A stretch of 59,568 nucleotides of DNA from an uncultured Oscillibacter sp. (lineage in GTDB: Bacteria; Bacillota; Clostridia; Oscillospirales; Oscillospiraceae): assembly GCA_910589315.1 (NCBI GenBank), contig CAJUTB010000016.1:1-59568 (forward strand), given 5' to 3'. The translations under genes and the position numbers were made by a program. Shown here in pieces: positions 7,845 to 15,861 of the stretch. A model generated the notes under the pieces. That model was given only the letters and a program-made list of their open reading frames with translations, had not been told where the DNA came from and did no database searches. Position 1 is the stretch's first letter. The number at the start of each line of letters is the position of its first letter.

Positions 7845-7883
7845 ACAGGAAACCAACCGAACCCAGAGTTTTAGGAGGCGCGA

Positions 7884-8561
7884 ATGAAGCGGCTGAAACG
7901 TGCGCTGGAGCATTTCTTGAATTTATTGTATCCCCCGAAGTGTCCGTTTTGCGAAAAGACGCTGGACCATCCGGGCACTTGTCCGGCCTGTGACGCCGCT
8001 GTCCCGCGGACCGGCGCGGAGCACTCCCTGCGGAAGCTGGACAGCGGACTGCTTTGCGCCGCGCCATTGTGGTATGAAGGGATGGTCCGGGACGCGCTTT
8101 TGCGCCTGAAATTCAATGGCTGCGCCTCCTCCGCCGTACCGCTGGGCGCGTTCGCCGCGGAATGCGCCGCCGAACACTTCTCCGGCGAATTCGATGTTGT
8201 CACCTGGACGCCCGTCAGCCGTAAGCGGCTTAAAAAACGCGGCTACGATCAGGCGGAACTGCTGGCCCGCAGCATCTGCCGGCGCTGGGACACCCGTCCT
8301 GTCCGTCTGCTTTGGAAAATCAAAGACAACCCGGCTCAGTCCGGACTGGAAAGCGCGGCCCAAAGACGGGAAAATGTCCAGGGCGTTTACAAGGCCGCTC
8401 CGGAAGCACGGGGAAAGCGTATTCTTCTCGTCGACGACATCTGCACCACCGGTTCCACGCTGACCGCCTGCGCCCAGACCCTTTTCGACGCAGGTGCGGC
8501 GTGCGTTTTTTGCATTTGCGTGGCTTCTGCCGGAAAAAGCGTGAAATTTGGGAAAGAATAG
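7884..8561 (+). CDS. comF: ComF family amidophosphoribosyltransferase-like protein
   Basis: A 225-residue protein with an N-terminal zinc finger (CPFC at 19-22 and CPAC at 34-37) and a C-terminal PRTase domain with the PRPP-binding loop ILLVDDICTTGST near residues 178-190. ComF supports DNA uptake in competent bacteria; elsewhere its role is less clear. The KKRGYDQAELLA segment is a typical family landmark. It starts with ATG after TTAGGAGG. It stands alone between the HTH locus and mreB. Confidence 0.93.
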   Translation: MKRLKRALEHFLNLLYPPKCPFCEKTLDHPGTCPACDAAVPRTGAEHSLRKLDSGLLCAAPLWYEGMVRDALLRLKFNGCASSAVPLGAFAAECAAEHFSGEFDVVTWTPVSRKRLKKRGYDQAELLARSICRRWDTRPVRLLWKIKDNPAQSGLESAAQRRENVQGVYKAAPEARGKRILLVDDICTTGSTLTACAQTLFDAGAACVFCICVASAGKSVKFGKE

Positions 8562-8563
8562 GC

Positions 8564-8592
8564 TTGCATTCTGGAAAGACTAACAGTATAAT
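8564..8592 (+). promoter_or_regulatory. Promoter of the mreB-type gene
   Basis: TTGCAT (8564-8569), 17 bases, TATAAT (8587-8592), directly after the comF stop and 83 bases before the mreB ATG. Confidence 0.8.
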
Positions 8593-8674
8593 GTAGAATA
8601 CGTGAAATGTTTCTGGGCGGCAAGCGGCCCATCTGATCATAAACAACTGTTGTGAAAAAGTGGAGGAATTACCC

Positions 8675-9694
<1,020 letters not shown>

Positions 9695-9702
9695 ACCAAA
9701 GG

Positions 9703-9731
9703 GAGCCGGATGGAGCAAATCCATCCGGCTC
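9703..9731 (+). terminator. Hairpin after mreB, possible terminator
   Basis: An 11-bp perfect stem GAGCCGGATGG / CCATCCGGCTC with a 7-base loop, 8 bases after the mreB stop. No U tract follows, so termination may be weak or the hairpin may protect the 3' end. Confidence 0.45.
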
Positions 9732-9779
9732 TAAAAGCGACTCGTCCGTACACTGCAACATAATAAAAGGGGCAAATTC

Positions 9780-10808
9780 ATGCATATTTACACAACCGGG
9801 CAGTGGGCACTGCTCTTTTTCTTCTACTGCTTTTGCGGCTGGATCTGGGAATCCTCTTATGTCTCCGTCCGGCAGAGGCAGTGGGTCAACCGGGGCTTTC
9901 TTCAAGGCCCGCTCCTGCCGATCTACGGTTCCGGGGCCATAATTATTCTGCTGGCGACCATTCCCGTAGAAAATGATTTGCGGTTAGTGTACCTGTTCGG
10001 CATGACGGCGGCTACGGCCCTGGAATACGTCACCGGCGCAGTCATGGAACGTCTATTCCGAGTCCGCTATTGGGATTATTCCAGCCAGCGCTGGAATCTG
10101 AACGGGCACATTTGTCTCAGCAGCTCCATCGCCTGGGGTTTTTTCTCGATTTTGATGGTGCGCTTTATTCACCCGCCCATCGCCCGTCTGCTGCTCCGGG
10201 TGCCCGCGTGGTGCGTGGACCCGCTGGCATTGGCCCTGACCGCTGTTTTTACGGTGGACGCGGTTCGTTCCGTCCAGGCGGCGTTGGATTTGCGGGAGAC
10301 CCTCGCCAGACTAGCGGAGGAAAACGAGGCGTTGCGCCGTCTCGCCAAGCGGGCGGAGGTCTATGCAGCCTTTGCAAACGATGATTTGCAGCGGTTCCGG
10401 GAACGGACGGAAGTGGAAAAGCGTCTGCTTCAGCAGCGCGTCGGCGCAGAGCTGGCGGAACAGCGGCAGGCACGTGCGGAACGCCGGGCCGAACGCCGGG
10501 CGCGCGCGGAGGCAGTCGCGGGCCGTTACACGGCGGCAAAGCTGGACGTACTGGAAACGGTCGCCGACGCTCTGGCCACCTGCCGGAATCACCTGGACAG
10601 CCTGCCGGACATGACGCCGGAAAAGCTGGAGGCCCGCCGGGCCGAGCTGGACGAAATCATCCGGCATGTGCAGGAGCGTCAGGCCATCCTCCGCAGCCGT
10701 CCCGCCAATGTCTATCACCGGTCCCTTCGCATTCTGCGGGGCAACCCGACGGCCACCGTCCGGGAGGACTTCAAGGAGGCTCTGGAAACTCTGCGAAAGC
10801 TGAAATAG
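9780..10808 (+). CDS. CmpB-type putative ABC transporter membrane protein with coiled-coil tail
   Basis: A 342-residue protein. The first ~170 residues form about five membrane segments (WALLFFFYCFCGWIWES, GSGAIIILLATI, LFGMTAATALEYVTGAVME, ICLSSSIAWGFFSILMV, ALALTAVFTVDAVRS), with FCGWIWE, GFLQGPLLPIYG and RYWDYS as marks of the PF06541 (CmpB, type IV ABC) family. Residues 170-342 are a charged Glu/Arg/Ala-rich coiled coil. Function is not established for the family. It ends at a hairpin shared with rsmA. Confidence 0.75.
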   Translation: MHIYTTGQWALLFFFYCFCGWIWESSYVSVRQRQWVNRGFLQGPLLPIYGSGAIIILLATIPVENDLRLVYLFGMTAATALEYVTGAVMERLFRVRYWDYSSQRWNLNGHICLSSSIAWGFFSILMVRFIHPPIARLLLRVPAWCVDPLALALTAVFTVDAVRSVQAALDLRETLARLAEENEALRRLAKRAEVYAAFANDDLQRFRERTEVEKRLLQQRVGAELAEQRQARAERRAERRARAEAVAGRYTAAKLDVLETVADALATCRNHLDSLPDMTPEKLEARRAELDEIIRHVQERQAILRSRPANVYHRSLRILRGNPTATVREDFKEALETLRKLK

Positions 10809-10824
10809 GCCGAAAAAACGGCGA

Positions 10825-10855
10825 ACGCCGGGTGGAGAAACGTTCCACCCGGCGT
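10825..10855. terminator. Bidirectional hairpin terminator between convergent genes
   Basis: A 12-bp stem ACGCCGGGTGGA / TCCACCCGGCGT with loop GAAACGT. On the plus strand CTTCAG then TTTTT follows; on the minus strand a run of six T lies 6 bases after the stem. It overlaps the end region of rsmA closely (stop at 10858). Confidence 0.6.
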
Positions 10856-10857
10856 CT

Positions 10858-11709
10858 TCAGTTTTTCAAGGCCGCCGCCAAACGGGCAAAATCGTCCAGT
10901 GTCAGACGTTCGCCGCGGATGGTCTCCGAAAGCCCGCAGGCGTTCAATGCCGCTTGAACGTCCGCCTTTTCGCAGCCCGGCAGCGCGGCGGCCAGACTGT
11001 TGACCAACGTCTTGCGGCGCAGGAAAAACGCGCCTTGTATCACCTGGAAGAAAAACGCCTCGTCCTCCACCGCCACGGCGGGCCGCTCCCGCCGCACGCA
11101 CCGCAGCACGGCGGAAGTCACCTTCGGCCGGGGCTGGAAGCGGTCCGGCGGCACGTCGAACAGGGCCTCCGTTTCCATATGATACTGCAAAAAGAGCGTA
11201 AACGCGCCACCGTCCCCGGAGCCTTGCGGCGCAGCCAACCGCTGGGCGACTTCCTTTTGAAGCAGCACGGTAACGCGCTCGAAACAGGGCGTTTCCACAA
11301 GCCGCGTCAGGACGGGGGATGTGATGTTGTAGGGCAGATTTGCGCAGACAAGAGGCCGCAGACCTGCAAATTTCTCCGCCGCCAGCGCGGCAAGGTCCAG
11401 ACGCAATACGTCGGCGTTGAGAATTTCCACGTTTGGATAGGGGGCCATGGTTTCCGCCAGGACCGGCAGCAGCGCCTTGTCCAGCTCCACAGAAACAACC
11501 TTTCCGGCCCGCTGGGCCAGTTCCGCCGTCAGGCAGCCCGCGCCGGGGCCGATCTCCAACACGCCGCAGTCCGCCCCCGCGCCGGAGGACGCCGCAATGT
11601 CCGCCGGGACCGCCGGGTCAATCAGGAAATTCTGTCCCATGGACTTGGAAAAGTGAAAGCCATGGCGGGTCAGCAGCGTCCGCAGCTCGTTCCAATCACA
11701 GAGATTCAT
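10858..11709 (-). CDS. rsmA: 16S rRNA (adenine1518/1519-N6)-dimethyltransferase
   Basis: A 283-residue SAM-dependent enzyme (KsgA) that dimethylates two adjacent adenines in the 3'-terminal helix of 16S rRNA during 30S maturation. FSKSMGQNFLID (20-31), the SAM loop VLEIGPGAGCL (50-60), acidic VSVELD (72-77) and the catalytic NLPYN (124-128) are all present. The C-terminal helical domain is normal. Its ATG overlaps the end of the upstream FrhB-like gene by 4 bases, so it is the last gene of the ior operon, an unusual neighbour. Confidence 0.96.
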   Translation of the reverse strand: MNLCDWNELRTLLTRHGFHFSKSMGQNFLIDPAVPADIAASSGAGADCGVLEIGPGAGCLTAELAQRAGKVVSVELDKALLPVLAETMAPYPNVEILNADVLRLDLAALAAEKFAGLRPLVCANLPYNITSPVLTRLVETPCFERVTVLLQKEVAQRLAAPQGSGDGGAFTLFLQYHMETEALFDVPPDRFQPRPKVTSAVLRCVRRERPAVAVEDEAFFFQVIQGAFFLRRKTLVNSLAAALPGCEKADVQAALNACGLSETIRGERLTLDDFARLAAALKN

Positions 11710-12779
11710 GCATCCTCCGATAACCGGCGCAGGTTTTCGCCGCCGGTCCGCTTTTTGCCCAGGGACGCGCCCTTGAGCTTGTCCAGCGCGGCCGCCGGTA
11801 TATCCTTGTATTCCAGCACGCCCTTTTTCCGGGCCAATTCCAGCAATTCCACGCCCTTTTCCGAACGCGCAATCACCTGATTCCAGCCCTTGTCAACCTC
11901 CCAGCCGCCGGCGGTCCGTGCGCCGCCAACGGACAGGTCGGCAAATTCGGCGGTCATATCGGTACAGTACCGGCAGCCGGAGCGCACCAGGGGCGTCACC
12001 TCGTCCAAATTCACGGAGACGGTTTCTCCGCCCTCCTTCCGCAGTTCCAGGGAATGGTACTTGCTGGGCGGAATGTCCATATGGGCGGGGAACGCTCCGT
12101 CCAGGCGCTTCGCCGTCAGATCCTCCAGGCCGTCCCAATCCAGGCCCCAGCCGCAGAACAGGCCGAAAACCAGACCGATGTTGTCCGCATAGCGGCGGTT
12201 TTCCGGCAGGGAAGCGGCTTTCATTTTATAGACGGCCAGGGTTTTGCAGGGCGTGCCCACCACGCCGATTTTGTGATAACGGTCCTCCTGCAACGCCCGG
12301 TTTAACACCGCCAGCGTGGGCGGCGCCTGAAAACTGCTTCCCGAACAGGCCCGGACTTCCTCCGCCGCAGCGGCAAGAACGCCCTCCGGCTTCAGGCCGC
12401 CCTTGGAGCGGGTGAGGACCGCCGCGTCAATCAAGCCTTCCTGCAAGGCCAGTTCCACCAACGCCGTCATCGTACCGCCGTGCTGGGACCTGCCGCGGAT
12501 ATCGGAATCCGCCGCACGAGTCAGATAGAGGCCCCGAAACGGTCCAAGCTCCGGCAGAACGGTTTCCGCTGGGAAAAAGCGGTCCCGCAGAGCCTCCAGG
12601 TCCGTAGGCATCCGGGGACAGAACTGCTGGCAGCGTCCGTCCCTGCGCTCACAATCGAAATAACAGACGGTGCGTCCATTGACAGACCCCCAATAGGGGC
12701 ACAGCCCCTGGCACGCGCCGCAGCCGGTGCAGAGTCCGGGGCGGATGACCTGAGTATCCAAGGCAATTGTACTAAGCAT
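11706..12779 (-). CDS. Coenzyme F420 hydrogenase/dehydrogenase beta-subunit family protein
   Basis: A 357-residue iron-sulfur flavoprotein of the FrhB family. The N-terminus has a cysteine cluster CTGCGACQGLCP (17-28) plus two further cysteines (YFDC, CQQFCP) that could bind 4Fe-4S. The FrhB N domain includes GRSQHGGTMTALVELAL; the C domain contains VGTPCKTLAVYKMK and the second cluster CRYCTDMTAEFADLSVGG. In organisms lacking F420 such proteins are thought to pass electrons between ferredoxin and a flavin partner. Lying behind iorA and iorB, it may take electrons from indolepyruvate:ferredoxin oxidoreductase; this is inference. Confidence 0.88.
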   Translation of the reverse strand: MLSTIALDTQVIRPGLCTGCGACQGLCPYWGSVNGRTVCYFDCERRDGRCQQFCPRMPTDLEALRDRFFPAETVLPELGPFRGLYLTRAADSDIRGRSQHGGTMTALVELALQEGLIDAAVLTRSKGGLKPEGVLAAAAEEVRACSGSSFQAPPTLAVLNRALQEDRYHKIGVVGTPCKTLAVYKMKAASLPENRRYADNIGLVFGLFCGWGLDWDGLEDLTAKRLDGAFPAHMDIPPSKYHSLELRKEGGETVSVNLDEVTPLVRSGCRYCTDMTAEFADLSVGGARTAGGWEVDKGWNQVIARSEKGVELLELARKKGVLEYKDIPAAALDKLKGASLGKKRTGGENLRRLSEDA

Positions 12780-12792
12780 CTTCCGTCCCTCC

Positions 12793-13050
12793 TTACACCA
12801 ACACCATTGGAAATTGGAAAATGTCCAGGTCCATTTCCGTTTGCGTTTCCGGTATGTAGTCGCCCAGCGTGTGTCTCATTCCGCACAGATGCTCCTGGTA
12901 TAAAAAGCGGCAGCCCGGCTTCTGGGGCTTGATAAAATCCGCCTCATACAGCTCCGCCGCCAACGCCGAGAAGGGCGTTTCCCGCGGCAGGGAAAGGGTC
13001 AGCGTCTCCGGCTTTCCGGGGACGCGAAAATGCACTTGAATCCGGTTCAT
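12793..13050 (-). CDS. Small ubiquitin-like (beta-grasp) protein in the ior operon
   Basis: An 85-residue protein, start ATG 13050 overlapping the iorB stop. The pattern is IQVHFRVPG, then LTLSLPRETPFSALAAELYEA, a middle GCRFLYQEHLCGMRHTLGDY and hydrophobic end LDIFQFPMVLV. Strand-strand-helix-strand order with an LGDY turn resembles ubiquitin-like folds such as YukD, with which it shares the idea but no clear sequence identity. No C-terminal di-glycine. It sits between iorB and the FrhB-like gene with spacing of 0 and 13 bases, so it is co-expressed with them. Function unknown. Confidence 0.75.
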   Translation of the reverse strand: MNRIQVHFRVPGKPETLTLSLPRETPFSALAAELYEADFIKPQKPGCRFLYQEHLCGMRHTLGDYIPETQTEMDLDIFQFPMVLV

Positions 13051-13676
13051 CAGCCGTTCCCTCCTTTTTCCACGGCCTCGCAGCCCCGCGCAAAGGCTTT
13101 TTGATTCAGCTCCAAAACGCCGCCCCGGAACCGCTGGGAAAGAATGACCTCCAAATCTTCCCGGCTCAACGGCGCGCCAGGAAGCTGGGTGAACGCCCCC
13201 AGAAGCGCGATGTTCGCGGCGCGGGCGTCGCCTGCGTCCATGGCAATCTGTGCGGCGGGAACGGCGAAGGCCCTCGCGGACAGGGACTGAATCGCCGCCG
13301 TAATCTCCTGCAAACCGGGATAGCTCTGGCTTCCCTGCAACACGCCCAGGGGATATACCGGACGCGGGTCATAGACGATGATCGAATTGGAATTGGCATA
13401 CTTTCGGGCAATGCGCAGGGTCTCCAGCGGCTCAAAGCCGATGATCATATGCGCCTCGCCGGAGGGAATCAGGACGCTCAGTTCCTGGTCTGCGGAGACC
13501 CGCACGTGGCTCATAACCGACCCGCCCCGCTGGGACGCGCCGTACGTCTCTCCGATGGCCACGTGATAGCCGCGGCTGGTCATCGCGCTGCCCAGGACCT
13601 CGGAGGCCAATACGTTCCCCTGCCCGCCGATGCCGCAGACGACGATATTCAGCGGGTCAAACTTCAGCTTCTTCAT
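13050..13676 (-). CDS. iorB: Indolepyruvate:ferredoxin oxidoreductase, beta subunit
   Basis: A 208-residue gamma-type domain of 2-oxoacid:ferredoxin oxidoreductases. NIVVCGIGGQGNVLASEVL near the N-terminus and GETYGASQRGGSVMSHVR (about 41-58) are diagnostic. With IorA it oxidises aryl pyruvates to aryl-acetyl-CoA, reducing ferredoxin. ATG 13676 is chosen because it overlaps the iorA stop as ATGA; a longer open frame reaches 13730 without a binding site. It is followed immediately by the small protein at 12793. Confidence 0.95.
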   Translation of the reverse strand: MKKLKFDPLNIVVCGIGGQGNVLASEVLGSAMTSRGYHVAIGETYGASQRGGSVMSHVRVSADQELSVLIPSGEAHMIIGFEPLETLRIARKYANSNSIIVYDPRPVYPLGVLQGSQSYPGLQEITAAIQSLSARAFAVPAAQIAMDAGDARAANIALLGAFTQLPGAPLSREDLEVILSQRFRGGVLELNQKAFARGCEAVEKGGNG

Positions 13677-15559
13677 TCTTCCGCACCGCCTTCCACCTGA
13701 ATCGCCCCGCCGGGGCACAGCTTCGCGCACACGCCGCAGCCCACGCAGGTCACGGGGTCAACGAACGCCTTATTCGCCTGGAAATCCCACGTGTTGCCGG
13801 GACAGCCCCAGACCCGGCTGCAAAATTTATCGCACCCGCAGCCGTCGCCAATGCACTTGCTCTGGTCCACCCAGACGCGGACGGGACGTTTTTGCTCCTT
13901 GGCCTTGAGGGTCGCGCAGGGCTGGCGCATAATCAGCACGTTCATGCCCGGCTTTTGCAGAAGCCGCTCCAGGACTTTTTCGGATGCTTCCACGTCGAAG
14001 GGGTCGGCGATTTCCACCGAACAGCCAACGGCGTCCAGGATTTTCGGAATGTCCATCGGCTTGACCGAGTCGCCCATGGCCGTCAGGCCGGTGCCGGGAT
14101 GGGGCTGGAAACCGGTCATGGCGGTGGCGGAGTTGTCCAGGACGATCAGAAGCATATTGGCTTGATGATAAACAGCGTTCACCAGGCCGGGAAGGATGGT
14201 ATGGAAGAAGGTGGAGTCGCCGCAGACGGTGACAACCTTCTGATTCAGGCCGTAATTGGTAAGCTGTCCCAGGCCCTCCGCTACATTGATGCCGGACCCC
14301 ATACAGTTGCAGACCTGGAAGCCGTACTGCCCGGCGGACTGTCCGGCCATGAAGTAACAGCCGATATCCCCTACGACAATGCCGGGATGTTTCTCCTTTC
14401 GGAGTGCCTTTTTCAGCAGGAAGAACGTGGCCCGGTGGGGACAGCCCGCGCAGAAGGTCATCTCCCGTTCCGGCAGATCCAGCTCGATTTCCGGTACGGT
14501 TTTCTCCGGCAGGGGAATGCCCGCCATGTCGGAAACACAGTCCATTACAATATCTGGATTCAATTCCCCAACCTGCGGAGAAAAGTCTTCGGAACGCTCT
14601 AAGAATGAAATGGAAAGCCGGTGTTTTCCGGCAATGGCTTCCAGATTGTGCATTAAAAATGGATCGACTTCTTCCAAAACCAAGACCGTTTCCGCTGGTT
14701 CCAGATATTGCAGGATCATATCTTCTGGAAGCGGCCAAAGGGTTCCAAGACTCAACAGGCCAACTTTTTCACTGATGGCCAGGCGGCGGACGGCCTCCTG
14801 GGCGTAAAGCCGTCCCGCGCCGCTGGCAACAATGAGCCATTTCGCCTGCTCCGGGCCGCTGTAATGGTTGTAGTCCGACGTTTCAAATTCCCGCCTGGCC
14901 GCCTCCAGCTTTTCCAGGGCGGGGGCGTGCATATAGCAAACGCATACCATCCGGTCCCACTCCCGCACCGGCTGAAGGGGCCGGGGCCGTTCGGGCAGCG
15001 CGCCCAGGACCACATTCCCCCGGCCGTGGCACACTCGGGTTGTCACCCGTACCAGCACCAGCTGTCCCAGTTCTTCCGAGAGCTGGAAGGCGTAGGGAAG
15101 CATATCTTTGGTTTCCTGCATGGTGGTGGGTTCCAGCAGCGGAATCCCCGCCGAAACGGCCTGCCAGCGGGAGTCAAATTCGTTGGTGCTGGAATGTGCG
15201 CCGGGGTCGTCGGAGGTCACGATCACCAGACCGCCCTTGACACCGTGCTGGGCGGCGCAGTGGAGGGCGTCGGCGGTGCATAAAAGGCCGTTCTGCTTGA
15301 CAATGCAGAGCGCGCGGCCTCCCGCAAAGGAAGCTCCGATGCACGCCTGCAAGGCGCAGACTTCATTTGCGGACCACTCCGCGTAAAAATTCCGTTCCCT
15401 GGCGATTTTCCCCAACATTCCCAAAACCTGGGAGGAAGGCGAGCCGGGATAAGAGGCGGCAAAGTGAATCCCGGCCTCCACCGCGCCCCGCACAATGGCT
15501 TCGTTCCCCTGCATCAGACAGACTTGTCCGGGAGCGTTGGCCGTCATTGTCCATTCCAT
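13673..15559 (-). CDS. iorA: Indolepyruvate:ferredoxin oxidoreductase, alpha subunit
   Basis: A 628-residue thiamine-diphosphate enzyme. The N-terminal pyrimidine-binding domain (GNEAIVRGAVEAGIHFAASYPGSPSS, given here as GNEAIVRGA and SYPGSPSS) is followed by the central domain and the TPP domain with CAGCPHRATFF, GDIGCYF, and GDSTFFHTILPGL. The last ~65 residues are ferredoxin-like with two cysteine clusters (CIGDGCGCDKFC, CVGCGVCAKLCPGG). Used in amino acid fermentation of Phe, Tyr and Trp. It is the first gene of a five-gene operon ending with rsmA. Confidence 0.96.
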   Translation of the reverse strand: MEWTMTANAPGQVCLMQGNEAIVRGAVEAGIHFAASYPGSPSSQVLGMLGKIARERNFYAEWSANEVCALQACIGASFAGGRALCIVKQNGLLCTADALHCAAQHGVKGGLVIVTSDDPGAHSSTNEFDSRWQAVSAGIPLLEPTTMQETKDMLPYAFQLSEELGQLVLVRVTTRVCHGRGNVVLGALPERPRPLQPVREWDRMVCVCYMHAPALEKLEAARREFETSDYNHYSGPEQAKWLIVASGAGRLYAQEAVRRLAISEKVGLLSLGTLWPLPEDMILQYLEPAETVLVLEEVDPFLMHNLEAIAGKHRLSISFLERSEDFSPQVGELNPDIVMDCVSDMAGIPLPEKTVPEIELDLPEREMTFCAGCPHRATFFLLKKALRKEKHPGIVVGDIGCYFMAGQSAGQYGFQVCNCMGSGINVAEGLGQLTNYGLNQKVVTVCGDSTFFHTILPGLVNAVYHQANMLLIVLDNSATAMTGFQPHPGTGLTAMGDSVKPMDIPKILDAVGCSVEIADPFDVEASEKVLERLLQKPGMNVLIMRQPCATLKAKEQKRPVRVWVDQSKCIGDGCGCDKFCSRVWGCPGNTWDFQANKAFVDPVTCVGCGVCAKLCPGGAIQVEGGAEE

Positions 15560-15861
15560 GGGAGATCACCCTCTCTTTCCGGTAAAAATTACCGCCGGAA
15601 GGCGGCGTTTTCGGGTTCTGCATTCTATTGTAACAGATTGCGCGGAAATTGCAAGGGCGGCAAGCGCGGCAGCGGACGGAAGGCGAAAATTGGCGGAACG
15701 CCTGCCGCCGGGTTTTCCAAACCGCCGGTTCCCGCCTGCAAAATCTCATAAAAGGAAGGCATTCTCTTGAAAACAGGGGCTTTACCTCTTTTATATTTTC
15801 TGTTATACTAAATAAGTTATATATTTTACCATGCGCAAATTGCGCGAGGAGGTTCGGCTTT
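15560..15861. promoter_or_regulatory. Divergent intergenic region iorA / recJ with two promoters
   Basis: A 302-base gap. For iorA (minus) TTGCAA (15649-15654), 16 bases, TACAAT (15627-15632). For recJ (plus) TTTACC (15781-15786), 17 bases, TATACT (15804-15809). A CCGCC-GGAA-GGCGG hairpin near 15591 lies in the iorA leader. The remainder carries no recognisable gene. Confidence 0.5.

Noticed and set aside
10825..10855. The GC-rich hairpin as part of the repeat family at 43986 and 47153
   Set aside because: It shares none of the conserved blocks; it is an ordinary convergent-gene terminator.
13101..15283. Several plus-strand frames opposite iorA and iorB
   Set aside because: No binding sites or motifs, and complete overlap with genes having clear catalytic motifs.
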